A DNA stretch of 32,481 nucleotides from Borrelia sp. P9F1 (GTDB lineage: Bacteria; Spirochaetota; Spirochaetia; Borreliales; Borreliaceae). Positions 7,509 to 16,517 of the stretch are shown here, piece by piece (position 1 is the stretch's first letter; each line of letters starts with the position of its first letter). Position numbers and translations under genes: made by a program. A model generated the notes under the pieces. That model was not told the DNA's origin. It ran no database searches and saw nothing but the letters and a program-made list of their open reading frames with translations. The stretch spans positions 1 through 32,481 of the forward strand of contig NZ_CP129409.1 in NCBI RefSeq assembly GCF_030436115.1, written 5' to 3'.

Positions 7509-8202
7509 AGTATTTAAATTCATTTACAGCGTAGTATACAAATTTTTAAAAGATTATTTCATCCGAGTATACAAATCTGAAATGTTAGAGGGTGCGGGCC
7601 TTGTGGCTAGGGAGCAGTCTGGGGTGCTTGGTAGGGTTGATTGCGGTAAGCATAGGCTTGTACTCCCCTTGCAGCATCGTTTTAGGGAAAATAATCCCGT
7701 TATTGCATCATATGGATGCTACTTCCTCTGCATTTTATTCATAGCATTAGTTGTAAAGGAGATTAAGAATCGGGTCGGTAAGTGTTTTAATGAGTTTGAA
7801 GTCGATCTTTTATACAAAAGCTTTGCTTCCCTGGGAGGCTTAAGAGCAGCAAATTCTTATGTAGAGAGTCCAAACTTAATCCTTGCAAGCCTGGGACTTG
7901 ATGAGTATGTTTGCTACCAGGACAAGCATTATAGTGCTGATTACGCAGCAGAGGATGCTGATATCCTTATTGGTCAGTACAAAGATGAGAGCAGCAGTCT
8001 TTATCATTTCGCAGTATTGGGTTCTGTTGGCGAGGTTGTATGGGATTCACTTGGCAACTCTAGCGCAGTAAGGAGCGGCTCACTTTCAAGTTTAAGGGTG
8101 TTTAAGCTACTTGACCGTAAGCTCATTAGTGCTGTTAAGCAGAGATTATTGGACTACAAACAACAGTTTTTAAACCTTAAAGAATCCTTAGAGGAGATTT
8201 AG
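7498..8202 (+). CDS. DUF261-like protein, possible papain-fold peptidase
   Basis: The product is 234 residues from GTG 7498, overlapping the upstream remnant. It resembles the Borrelia prophage family I recall as DUF261, from memory. The sequence shows a possible cysteine-peptidase layout: a helix-start cysteine in NPVIASYGCYFLC (about residue 75), a strand-type histidine in SLYHFAVLG (about 165), and an Asp/Asn in VVWDSLGN (about 178-182). This Cys-His-Asp order and spacing is that of C39/papain-like folds. If right, it could be the phage endolysin or a tail peptidase, fitting its place beside lysis-type genes. The family has no established function, so this is inference. Confidence 0.6.
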   Translation: MKGKVFKFIYSVVYKFLKDYFIRVYKSEMLEGAGLVAREQSGVLGRVDCGKHRLVLPLQHRFRENNPVIASYGCYFLCILFIALVVKEIKNRVGKCFNEFEVDLLYKSFASLGGLRAANSYVESPNLILASLGLDEYVCYQDKHYSADYAAEDADILIGQYKDESSSLYHFAVLGSVGEVVWDSLGNSSAVRSGSLSSLRVFKLLDRKLISAVKQRLLDYKQQFLNLKESLEEI

Positions 8203-8330
8203 AAGGCATTGTATTGAAGTATTGAATTTAAAAAATTTAAAAATGGTTAAAGGGTTTGATTGATATTTTAATGGTTTCGTTAATTAAACTCTGGGTTAGA
8301 GGTTAAAGACTAAACCATTGGGGAGGTTAA

Positions 8331-8654
8331 TTGGATATTATAAAAAGTGTAAATATCATCCTTGATGCTGTAGGGCATCAGGAGGCTATAGTTAACAAAA
8401 TTGGCGGAGAGGCAGGCGTTGTGCTTGCAAAACAGGGCCTAGATATTACAAATTCAGTAATAAATTTCGTTATGACTCTTAAGGAGCACATTGATCGGAC
8501 AAATGAGCGGGCAGCCTACGAGCAGATAAAACTCAAGCTTAAGTCTGCTATAGATATAGCAGACAAGGCTACAGCTAGTGCGCAAGCAGGCGACTGGGAC
8601 GCGTATGAGAGCCTTTATCCGAGAGCGAGGTCGTGCAGGCCGGGAAGCACTTGA
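8331..8654 (+). CDS. Holin-accessory-like helical protein, 3' frameshift likely
   Basis: The TTG start at 8331 follows GGGAGG (8321-8326). About 95 residues are regular helical sequence with a hydrophobic helix (DITNSVINFVMTLKEHID) and a charged helix ending AGDWDAYES. Size and layout recall BlyB-type holin-accessory proteins of Borrelia prophages, with low confidence. The last residues (YPRARSCRPGST) look out of frame. Shifting one base near 8610 gives AFIRERGRAGREALDRVEAGE ending at TAG 8674-8676, just before the next gene. That frame keeps the compositional bias and packing, so I think a one-base insertion altered the natural C-terminus. Confidence 0.55.
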   Translation: MDIIKSVNIILDAVGHQEAIVNKIGGEAGVVLAKQGLDITNSVINFVMTLKEHIDRTNERAAYEQIKLKLKSAIDIADKATASAQAGDWDAYESLYPRARSCRPGST

Positions 8655-8683
8655 TCGCGTAGAAGCGGGGGAGTAGTGGTATT

Positions 8684-9064
8684 ATGTTTGTACGAAAAAA
8701 AATATTACCACTACTCTCATTATTGCTGCTACTGCTCCTAGCCTCATGTTCTAGCTTAGCAAGCTTGCCTGTCGAGCCTGATATGCTTGATGGGGATAAT
8801 ATTGAAAGCTTGGTTGTAAATGAAGCTGAGCTTTATAAGTATTGCTTAACTCTTAATGCCTGGCTTGTTACTGCTAGGGATTATGTAGGCAAGTACTACC
8901 CTGCAGACAAATTTCCATATTTCCAAAGGTTTGATTCTCAGTACGAGGGTGGTGCGGGCTTGACTGGTGTTAGGAGTAGGATCTTGTATTACAAGAAATA
9001 CGCAGAAGAGATGAGGCCCATAGCGCAGAGTATTTATGCTGCTTACAAGGCACGCAAGGAGTAG
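8684..9064 (+). CDS. Small phage-operon lipoprotein
   Basis: A 126-residue lipoprotein precursor: basic start MFVRKK, a leucine-run hydrophobic core, and lipobox LASC (cysteine at about residue 22). The mature part is helical and rich in Tyr and Ala, ending in KARKE. A GGGGGAG ribosome binding site precedes the ATG and only two bases separate it from the tail hub gene. Its place next to a possible holin accessory and peptidase suggests an outer-membrane lysis lipoprotein (o-spanin-like) or a superinfection-exclusion protein; the sequence does not decide between them. Confidence 0.75.
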   Translation: MFVRKKILPLLSLLLLLLLASCSSLASLPVEPDMLDGDNIESLVVNEAELYKYCLTLNAWLVTARDYVGKYYPADKFPYFQRFDSQYEGGAGLTGVRSRILYYKKYAEEMRPIAQSIYAAYKARKE

Positions 9065-9066
9065 AC

Positions 9067-11904
9067 TTGCCAGAAGAAGATGACTACAACCGAATTGAAG
9101 AGAGGGTCGATGGGGTCGTAGTAGAAGACAGCCTGCTAGACGCCAGGACTCGCGAGGATTCAAGTAGGGTTGGTGGTATTCCAGCTGAAGCAGAAGCAGT
9201 AGAAGAACCACAGTCTAGCAAGCCTGCCGACGAGCAGTCTGATGAGCAGTCTGATGAGTGTAGCCAATCGGAGCTTGATATTGTGTTCTTCACAGACGAA
9301 GGCCAGGTATTTGATCTTACTCCCTACACTGATATTACAAGCGTGTCTGTAGAGTACAGGATTACAGACCCCACACTCAAGACAGCATCAAGTGTATTTA
9401 AATTTACTGCATATGGACTTTCAAATGAGTTTCTAAACTTTCTTTTCTTCAGACAGGATGATGTATTTGTCGTGGTACGTGAGGGTGTGCGTTCTTTATT
9501 TAAAGGAATTCTGGAGAAATTTTTCACAAGAGAGGTTCTAGACTCAACTAAAGGTATAAGCTTTACTGTAGCTGATTACTCCAGATTGCTGCGCATATCA
9601 TTTGAGAATCCAGTGCAATTCCCCATCAATTTCGTACCCGATTGGCTTTATGTATACAATCCTTACGTAGAAGATCAATCACTAGTACACCTAATCCTTG
9701 CAAGGACTAAGCTTGCAGACTCTATTGATAATGAGGCAGGAGAGGCTATCTTAGAAAAGGTACCTGCAGTAATTATTGATAGCGGCGAGGAGATTGAGAC
9801 CATCCTTTCAGCTCTCCTTTACGAATTCGGCTGTGCATATACATTTACAGGAGAAGGCAAGCTTGCGATACTGCCTATTTGGAGATCTGAGGTTGTAAAG
9901 CGTGAGGTACTGCTTTGCAGTATTGATACTGCAAGTTATGTCTGTTCAAAAAGCAGCGCTAGTAGCTATGACTCAAATCGCATTATATGGAGAGAAGGCC
10001 AGTTTCAAAGCAAAAGTGAGGCAATAGAGCGCAGGCGCCCCCTATACTCAGCTCCCATTAACGTTGCAGGCACTGGGGGTGCTTTGTATGTAGGCGTGCT
10101 GCAAAAGGGAGTAGTATATCCTGATTTTGCAGACAAGCCGAGAAGTGCTGTTTATCAGGAATATGATCCTACATGGTTTGATACAGCATACAAATGGGAT
10201 TTTACTCGCCATGAGGTATGGCATGATAAATATGCGTTAAATGAAAATCTAGCCATAATCTCGACACATAATCTTGAGGCTAGATTTAGTGCTGATTCTT
10301 CAATTAAGCTAGTTCATGAGGAGTACTATCCAACAAGAGCAAAATTATGGTTTAAAAATACTTCCCAGTCGCAAGGTTCAAGATATATATACTATTTTGA
10401 TATTTATGGTGATGTATTTTATACAACCGTACGAAATATAATGCAAACAGATAATGCTGATGATTTTTATGCAAAACGAGCTGAGTATGCAACCAGATTT
10501 ATATTCGATTCAAATTCTGCAGTAAGGTTATTTGACTTCCTAACTAACTTAAGGGTTAAGGGTCACACGATAGTTAATTTTAAGTCAGCACAGGAATTAG
10601 AACTAACAGATTTTGTCAGACTTAAACTTGAAGACGAGGATCTAGAGCATTTCTTTTTAATCCTTTCAAAAAAAATTATGCGGTTTGATATGCATGTACG
10701 TTTCTTTGAGTATGAAGGACTTACCTGGGGAGACTATTCCCATTATGACTACCTTACTACCTCCCAGCATATAGGAGCAGTCAGTCATAAGTTTTTCATA
10801 AAAGAAGTAATAATTGCTCCCTTCAATCATGCACTCTACGCCCAAGATGAGCTTGCTGAGCCCTATGCTGAGGATGAGACTAGCGAGCAGGCACACATAA
10901 GGCCTCACTTTACGGCTACAGGATTTAAAGACGAGGAGACAATAAGGCTTGCTGTTCAGTTTGCAAAAGCAGAGGGTGTAAATAAGATCAGGCTGCTAGC
11001 AGGTGACCTTTACCTCTACACGCCCGTGGTACTGGATAACCTGGAACTTAAAGGAACAGATAGGACTACCGTCTATACTGGCGGGTATGCAACAAATGTT
11101 TTTCGTGCCCAGAAGGCTTTCAAGCTTAAAGGATTTGCTGTCTGTCAAACTCGAATGAGTGAGCTTTTAGTAAGTGGAGGCAACTTCGCAGAATATCCAC
11201 AGCCGGAAGCTGTTTATCAAGTTGAGGGTATAAACGCAGTTGAGGCAGCAGTAGTAGTACTAGATCAATGTGATGAGTACCTGTTAGGCAATAGATTTGC
11301 TGAGCCTGCCGCATTGCGACTCTGCTCTGTTTATGGACTAGTTGAGCAGGAGCGTGCTTCCATTTATGCAACCGCAGCATCTTTTATGTATCTTAAAGAT
11401 ATGAAATTTGGTTGCAATCTGGGTGTTGCATTGCAGAGTGAGGGTGTAGAGAAGATATTGCTTGAGAATACCCAGTTTAGTGGTACAGCTGCCGCATGGA
11501 ATGTGCAGGGTGTGGCAAACATGAACGTAATGGGTTCACAAATAAGAGACTCCATAAGGCCTGCTGTGGCTAGTGGAGACAATATACTAATCAGAGGGTC
11601 TGATTTTAGTGATAATAAGAGTGCAGTAAAGCTTGCAAGGTTTTCTAGTGTAAGAGTTCAAAGCAGCCAGTTTAGCAATAATGCAGGGACAGCTTTACAT
11701 CTAGAGAATGTTGCACGGGCAAGACTTACTGATAATATTTTTACCTTAAATGATGTTGGCTTTGAAAGCACACTAACACAAGACTTGCTTATGCGAGATA
11801 TTTATAGTCAAAATAAGATCGCATTCATTAATACAACTAAAGCAGGTACTGCTAGCAGAATAGTTGATGCTGGTACCTATAGGGATAATACTCTAGACAA
11901 ATAA
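9067..11904 (+). CDS. Tail hub/tip protein fused to a beta-helix spike
   Basis: This 945-residue protein starts at TTG 9067 behind AGGAG. Residues 1-60 are acidic low-complexity. Residues about 65-300 resemble baseplate hub proteins of long-tailed phages (gp27/Mu gp44 type): paired beta-barrel segments, FKGILEKFFTR, and the characteristic AVIIDSGEEIETILSALLYE followed by GKLAILP. Residues about 300-610 are beta-rich. Residues about 640-945 contain short repeating strands (NNAGTALHLEN, ARLTDNIFTLND) typical of right-handed parallel beta-helix tailspikes. It would therefore join the tail tip to a receptor-binding or depolymerising spike in one chain. It is the longest intact late gene. Note its location upstream of the terminase. 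Confidence 0.7.
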   Translation: MPEEDDYNRIEERVDGVVVEDSLLDARTREDSSRVGGIPAEAEAVEEPQSSKPADEQSDEQSDECSQSELDIVFFTDEGQVFDLTPYTDITSVSVEYRITDPTLKTASSVFKFTAYGLSNEFLNFLFFRQDDVFVVVREGVRSLFKGILEKFFTREVLDSTKGISFTVADYSRLLRISFENPVQFPINFVPDWLYVYNPYVEDQSLVHLILARTKLADSIDNEAGEAILEKVPAVIIDSGEEIETILSALLYEFGCAYTFTGEGKLAILPIWRSEVVKREVLLCSIDTASYVCSKSSASSYDSNRIIWREGQFQSKSEAIERRRPLYSAPINVAGTGGALYVGVLQKGVVYPDFADKPRSAVYQEYDPTWFDTAYKWDFTRHEVWHDKYALNENLAIISTHNLEARFSADSSIKLVHEEYYPTRAKLWFKNTSQSQGSRYIYYFDIYGDVFYTTVRNIMQTDNADDFYAKRAEYATRFIFDSNSAVRLFDFLTNLRVKGHTIVNFKSAQELELTDFVRLKLEDEDLEHFFLILSKKIMRFDMHVRFFEYEGLTWGDYSHYDYLTTSQHIGAVSHKFFIKEVIIAPFNHALYAQDELAEPYAEDETSEQAHIRPHFTATGFKDEETIRLAVQFAKAEGVNKIRLLAGDLYLYTPVVLDNLELKGTDRTTVYTGGYATNVFRAQKAFKLKGFAVCQTRMSELLVSGGNFAEYPQPEAVYQVEGINAVEAAVVVLDQCDEYLLGNRFAEPAALRLCSVYGLVEQERASIYATAASFMYLKDMKFGCNLGVALQSEGVEKILLENTQFSGTAAAWNVQGVANMNVMGSQIRDSIRPAVASGDNILIRGSDFSDNKSAVKLARFSSVRVQSSQFSNNAGTALHLENVARARLTDNIFTLNDVGFESTLTQDLLMRDIYSQNKIAFINTTKAGTASRIVDAGTYRDNTLDK

Positions 11905-11918
11905 GAGCGGGAGGTGGC

Positions 11919-12714
11919 GTGGCGATAAGTGACCAGGATTGGTAAGATATAAAGAGAAGACTACAAGCTGATAATGTTAAGATCCAGTTTGCAGTAGGCA
12001 ACATGCAAGCTGCAGACTCTTATGTAGGCAAGCCAGGCGAGCCTATTTATCTAGAAGATAGGGAAGTATTTGCTGTTTGTGATAAGAAGAGTAGCGGGCG
12101 CGAGCGTGTCTACTACAAGACAAATAGAGGCAAGCCCGTGCTTCCAGATGATCTTGAGGCTCAACCTGCAGCATATGATGCAATTTTTCTTAAAGAAAAC
12201 TCCCGTAGGCGCGCTAACGCAAGAGTTTGCTGCTGAGGGTTCAAGACTGAGTAGGAGCAAATTAATTTCTACATTCAGTAATACAAATAAATTTTGCATA
12301 CCCGATGGTAGGAGCCTACCCTCAAGCTGCTATGCAAGACGTGTTTTAGGAATAAGTAGTGCTCCGAATTTGGTTGGACGCTTCCTACGTCACTATGACT
12401 ATTCAGACTCAAGGGTACTGGGTAGTTTGCAAGAGGATGCGTTTGAGGACCATAAACACCGTGTGAAACTGGATGAGTTTAATATCGGATATGGTAGTTT
12501 AATAAATAAGTTTGAAAGGCTGTCTCGCCAGGATAGCTACTATTGGTCTAGAAGTGACTATTTTCGTTTTGTATACGACCTGGATACAGGCGACCACATC
12601 TCAATATTCTCACTCCCCTACTACACACAAACAGTTAAAGGATATAGTAACTACGATCGCGAAACGCGCCCTCGTAACTTAGCTTATGTTGCATTTTATA
12701 GGTACGATCTTTAG
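11919..12714 (+). pseudogene. DUF685-like tail protein with nonsense and frameshift
   Basis: GTG 11919 follows GGGAGG at ideal spacing, but the frame meets TAA at codon 9 (11943-11945) and reopens as DIKRRLQADNVKIQF. It stays open to the A4 run at 12196-12199, where the natural reading moves by +1: AYDAIFLKE then continues TPVGALTQEFAAEGSRL in the other frame to TAG 12712-12714. The assembled protein, about 265 residues, looks like the Borrelia DUF685 prophage family (recalled, not searched), probably a tail or tail-fibre-associated protein. It lies directly after the hub-spike gene. Two independent lesions make it a pseudogene unless one is a sequencing error. Confidence 0.65.
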
Positions 12715-12725
12715 GCGAGGTTAAG

Positions 12726-13004
12726 ATGGGTACAGGTTATGAGGCAGAGGACGAGTTACCTCCACTAGATGGGACTGGAGATACAAGAGAAGTGATGCCA
12801 CTGCGAGCAGTAAAAGAGGACATGTGGCTTGCTGCAGTAGAGGATGAGGATGAATATACACCAGAGGGTGCTTCTAGTGTGTTGCTACAGCAAACCCTGG
12901 AAGTAGAAGAGGCCGCCTCGTCTCTAGCAGTAGAAACTGCGGTAGATGATGAGGATTTAGAAGAGAATTTAGATGAAGATTTACAGGAGGCAGAGGATGA
13001 ATAG
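12726..13004 (+). CDS. Small highly acidic protein
   Basis: The 92-residue product is very rich in Asp and Glu; its last 20 residues are almost all acidic. It has no membrane segment or cysteine. The ATG follows AGGCGAGG, and the stop overlaps the start region of the next gene. The acidic composition suggests a nucleic-acid mimic, a chaperone-like partner for a tail or terminase protein, or a disordered linker; no family is recognised. Confidence 0.65.
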   Translation: MGTGYEAEDELPPLDGTGDTREVMPLRAVKEDMWLAAVEDEDEYTPEGASSVLLQQTLEVEEAASSLAVETAVDDEDLEENLDEDLQEAEDE

Positions 13005-13335
13005 TTAATCTGATGAATTTGATTACAAAATGCGACTTGAAGAATTAATTAAAGAGCACTTCCCTTCGCTAGAGGGCGCTTGTAACACTCGTGAGGCCTT
13101 ACTAGCAGCATTCTTTACAAGAATGGTTGAGTTTTCAAATAGTAATGTACTAGCAACGAGTCTGCATGCATTTAGGATGTTTTTTGCAACACTTGGCATG
13201 AGTGAGGTTGAGGATTTAATTCTAGACATTATTCGGAAAGAAAAGCTAGTACTGAATAATAATTTCTTTGCAAACAACGCCACAACCGCTGCTTATACCG
13301 AGGATGAGATTGCAAGGCTGGCTGGGGAGAAGTAA
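12997..13335 (+). pseudogene. Possible small terminase with early stop codon
   Basis: The best start is ATG 12997, six bases after AGGAGG (12985-12990) and overlapping the previous gene. This frame reads three codons (MNS), hits TAA at 13006-13008, and continues in the same frame as SDEFDYKMRLEELIKEHFP to TAA 13333-13335. The remaining ORF from ATG 13030 lacks an RBS. About 108 helical residues directly before the large terminase fit the size and position of a small terminase subunit, but I see no definite DNA-binding motif. Reinitiation at 13030 could still give product. Confidence 0.5.
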
Positions 13336-13337
13336 GG

Positions 13338-14525
13338 GTGCAGTTTAAAAGACTTCCAGTTTACTTTAATGCTTACAAGGAAAAACCACAAGCGGAGGTA
13401 TTTATCTACTACTCAAGTCGTGGTACAGGAAAGACTTATGATATCGCAACGGTTAATCTTGAGAGGAAATTTAGTCCACAGGGTGGGGATACACTAGCTA
13501 TTCGGAAGAAGAAAAACAAGACCACGGAATCAATACATAAGGAAATATTGGAATTACTTGACAGGTATTCCTTAAGAAGAAGATTTAATATTAGTAAAGC
13601 TAAAATTGAGACAAAGGACTTCATTTTTGGTAGAAAGCGTGCGTTTGTTTTTGAAGGCGGCTAAAATACGTCCGATCTTAAATCTTATGCACATTTTAAA
13701 GACCTCTGGATTGAGGAAGCAAATCAGTTCATAGCAGATGATATTGAGAGGCTACTGCCCACAATGAGAGAGCTCGGTGGACGCGTTTACATGTCAAGCA
13801 ACCCCGTATCACGCTCACACTGGTTTTACAAGAGATATATTGCAAATCAAGACGACCCCAGCGTGTGTGTGATTAAAAGCACATACAAAGACAACCCGTT
13901 TCTTAATGGAGGGGACACAGCCGCATGGCTTGCAAAACAGCGCCTCGCATATCACGGGAATGATATTGGATACAGAATTGAGGTACTAGGAGAGGAATTT
14001 GAATTTCAAACAGCTAGACTTATTAAGGATTTCTCCATCTGCGACGCCTCACTGCTTGCAAGGACAACAGGCAGTTTTTACACCGGTGTGCATATTAAAG
14101 ACAACAGAGTAGCCTTCCTTGAAGTACTAATCGGCAGGATCGCATACCTTCCAATTACTATTGTAACTAATGCATCATGCAAGGTGTTGCTTTCAAGAGA
14201 AGATTATGCTAGCCAAACACAACGCTTCAGAGGCGTGTTCGTGCTTCCCAATACACGCAGTGAACTTGCAGGTGTTTTCTCAAGACTGGGTAAGAGTGCC
14301 CTGCTGGCTCGCAGCAGAAGTCTTTATGCACTTTCTGATTATTTAATCCCCAGCAATTTAAACATAATAGCATGCGAGGATACTGAAAATGTTATTTCTG
14401 AATTTAGTGATACTGAATATCACTACGACGATGAGACCGATGAGGGTGTTTCTAATAATATTGTTATGCAAAAGGAGCTTGACTACATTCCAGCATTCTT
14501 AAATGTAGTCTCAATTTTCTCATGA
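13338..14525 (+). pseudogene. Terminase large subunit with in-frame stop
   Basis: GTG 13338 follows GGGGAGA. The N-terminal part has the ATPase P-loop SRGTGKT (about residues 27-33) and DTLAIRKKKNKT, typical of phage packaging motors. After EGG (codons 106-108) the frame meets TAA 13662-13664 and continues in the same frame with the Walker B segment DLWIEEANQF (about codons 121-130), the coupling motif MSSNP, and a nuclease-like C-terminal region with acidic clusters. Without the stop the protein would be 395 residues, slightly short for the family. A single base change explains the loss; no frameshift is needed. The motor should be inactive unless the stop is read through. Confidence 0.8.
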
Positions 14526-14559
14526 AAAGTAGAACAAAGGGCTGGGAGTGTAAGTTAAT

Positions 14560-14628
14560 ATGCTAAAAGAAATTAGGTGCAGTCTAGCGTGTCTTGTTGC
14601 AGCAATTCTAAAGCTTGTAAATAAGTAA
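14560..14628 (+). CDS. Micro-ORF between terminase and portal, unit 1
   Basis: A 22-residue ORF (MLKEIRCSLACLVAAILKLV plus two residues) follows GGGAGTG. It is the first of two imperfect tandem units; the second starts at 14648 and also opens with ML-EIR. A short hydrophobic segment is visible. It could be a real membrane micro-protein or a decayed gene. Confidence 0.3.
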   Translation: MLKEIRCSLACLVAAILKLVNK

Positions 14629-14647
14629 ATAGGAAGCGTAAGTGATT

Positions 14648-14719
14648 ATGCTAGAAGAGATTAGAAAAATGATAATAATTTTAAGTTGTGTCACTTTTCT
14701 CAAGCAAAGAGGACAGTAA
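14648..14719 (+). CDS. Micro-ORF between terminase and portal, unit 2
   Basis: A 23-residue ORF (MLEEIRKMIIILSCVTFL and then KQRGQ) is preceded by GGAAGCG. Its first codons and its 3' context (TTTTCTCA, then AGTGGAACAAAG) match the unit before it, and the 3' context also matches the end of the terminase gene. This indicates a small local duplication. Confidence 0.3.
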   Translation: MLEEIRKMIIILSCVTFLKQRGQ

Positions 14720-14740
14720 AAGTGGAACAAAGAGGCAGGT

Positions 14741-15781
14741 TTGTTTAAGTTTTCTTTCCTAAACAGATCAAAAGAAGATAAAAGAAAAAGCGTGCTGTAC
14801 CCTGCAAGTGAGGCTGTTGATGCATGCGATGCATCAAGACTTTACGAACAGATAGCAGAAATTTATGCAGGGTTTGCTTCATCAAGAGATATTTACCACG
14901 ACAAAGGCGATGGGCTTGATATCCTGTTTAACAAAAACTTTAGAATGATCATCAAACGCATGGTGTACTCAGCAATACTTACAGGAGAGAGCTCGTTTCA
15001 CATAGTAATACCAGACTCTGATGATGCTGCCACTCCCTTAAGACAAGACTTTTCTGTCTTAACACATAATTTTGGAGAGGTTTGGAGCGCTGCAGATTGC
15101 AGACATAGAGACATTCATCCAACACGAGTCGTTACAGTGAGCTCATCATTCCTAAATTTTACAGCGCTGCGCAAAAGCAGTAGCATAATGAACACACTAC
15201 TTGTTGAAACGCTGGGTTTCCTACGCGTTAACAACTTCACTTTCCTTAAATCAGCTACCCTACCCTCAGTTAAAGATATGACTGCCCATGACCTTGCTGA
15301 GGTCAAACGTAATGTAGATGGAGTACTGGATGATAATCATAAAATGATGATACTTGGACGCGAGGACGATATATCAAACATAACACGCTCTGTAAGTCCA
15401 CTCCGCGATGCCTTCGAGATTATTGTATCTAACATAACACTTCACTCAGGTATTCCTAAAGAGATACTTTATCCAGTATCACCCTCTGGTGAGGGGAGAG
15501 TGGGTAATTATGACATTTTTTATCTTAATATCGAGCAGATCTCTAGATTAATGGTGGCTTCCTTCATTAATACCGTGCTTGCGCGATTTCAATTAAAGTC
15601 TAATTGGAGTTTTAAGGCCGTCAAGCCTGTAAGTCAGAAGGAGCAAGCTGACATTGATGAGAAGCACGCACGCACACTGGGTACTTATGTTGAACTTATA
15701 CAAAAAGCCACTGAACTTGCCAGACAGGACTTAAGGGAGCAGGTTGAAGAGCAGTTTAGAGCTTATTTAAACAATGAGTAA
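14741..15781 (+). CDS. Phage portal protein (DUF1073-like)
   Basis: A 346-residue protein from TTG 14741, with AGAGG five bases upstream. The segment GIPKEILYPVSPSGEG, then GNYDIFYLNIEQISR, is the helical stem region typical of portal proteins of the DUF1073 kind, and the N-terminal half has the expected alpha/beta wing. Portal rings sit at one head vertex, accept the terminase and carry DNA into the capsid. It is shorter than most portals (often 400 or more residues), lacking part of the N-terminus, but has no internal stop. Its stop overlaps the next ORF by one base. Confidence 0.75.
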   Translation: MFKFSFLNRSKEDKRKSVLYPASEAVDACDASRLYEQIAEIYAGFASSRDIYHDKGDGLDILFNKNFRMIIKRMVYSAILTGESSFHIVIPDSDDAATPLRQDFSVLTHNFGEVWSAADCRHRDIHPTRVVTVSSSFLNFTALRKSSSIMNTLLVETLGFLRVNNFTFLKSATLPSVKDMTAHDLAEVKRNVDGVLDDNHKMMILGREDDISNITRSVSPLRDAFEIIVSNITLHSGIPKEILYPVSPSGEGRVGNYDIFYLNIEQISRLMVASFINTVLARFQLKSNWSFKAVKPVSQKEQADIDEKHARTLGTYVELIQKATELARQDLREQVEEQFRAYLNNE

Positions 15782-15825
15782 TGAGTAATTTAATGAAAGA
15801 AAGATTTGCAAAAAGGAGGTTAAAG

Positions 15826-16416
15826 ATGCAAATGGAAATGGAACAAGAGGAGCTAGATTCAGTCTCTATTGCTTTTACTACACTTGATAGTGGATCAGAT
15901 GAGACAGCTGTGCAGCAGCAGAAAGCGGCAGCTGGTGTCAGCACCATTACGATACCTCAAGAGGATTACAAAAGACTTAAGGATGCATACAAAAAGCTAC
16001 CCGATATTATGCCTCGAGAGGAGATTGACCGCAGGGTCGAGCTTGAGAGGAATTCACTGACTAAGGCTAGGCTGCAAGCAGAAGCTGATGCATTCAGGGA
16101 CTCACAAAAGCTGTCTGAGCTTGAAAAGAAGTGTCAGGATTACTACACCCCATCAACCATAAAGGATGCGGGTAGTGTAAGGGAAACAAAACTGGCTTTC
16201 CTTGAGGCTATGAAGAGGAAATACAGCGTGCCTAAATTTAGAGTTGATGAGTCAGGTGATCTTGACTCCCAAATTGAGAATCTGTGTCTACTAGTCCAGG
16301 AGTTTACAGCCTACAGACAAACGGTTAATACTCGCAATAGAGAGGTTGGCAAGATCATCAATAATACTAAAGCTCAGCGGCATAAGGAAAGATGGGGGGC
16401 GGCAGCACATGTTTGA
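15826..16416 (+). CDS. Head scaffold-like protein
   Basis: The frame is open from ATG 15781, but ATG 15826 follows a strong AAGGAGG with six-base spacing and is the likelier start, giving 196 residues. The protein is charged and helical, with a coiled coil at about residues 70-125 of the longer form and a C-terminal helix ending NNTKAQRHKERW. Position between portal and capsid, an acidic N-terminus and a basic C-terminal helix fit a scaffolding protein. Borrelia prophages have a DUF1357 family at this place; I consider that a plausible match. The last 50 bases are duplicated downstream (16469-16517). Confidence 0.65.
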   Translation: MQMEMEQEELDSVSIAFTTLDSGSDETAVQQQKAAAGVSTITIPQEDYKRLKDAYKKLPDIMPREEIDRRVELERNSLTKARLQAEADAFRDSQKLSELEKKCQDYYTPSTIKDAGSVRETKLAFLEAMKRKYSVPKFRVDESGDLDSQIENLCLLVQEFTAYRQTVNTRNREVGKIINNTKAQRHKERWGAAAHV

Positions 16417-16517
16417 TTTGTTTTTATTTTATTTTAGTAAAAAGTTTTCTCGAAAAACAGAGTTTGTTAATAATACCAAAGCTCAGCGACACAAGGAAAG
16501 ATGGTGGGTAGCACATG
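16360..16517 (+). repeat. Duplicated 3' end of scaffold gene
   Basis: Copy 1 is 16360-16411 and copy 2 is 16469-16517. They are about 90 percent identical by eye, differ by a 3-base gap, and both end in CACATG, which supplies a start codon. The copies are 109 bases apart. Copy 2 encodes NNTKAQRHKERW again in the micro-ORF and positions the RBS and ATG of the DUF228-like gene. Confidence 0.8.

Noticed and set aside
11943-13664. Stop-codon reassignment or suppression as explanation for the in-frame stops
   Set aside because: TAA and TAG are both involved elsewhere (TAG 21755), intact genes in the same operon end normally at TAA and TAG, and frameshifts occur too. Decay or sequence error is simpler.
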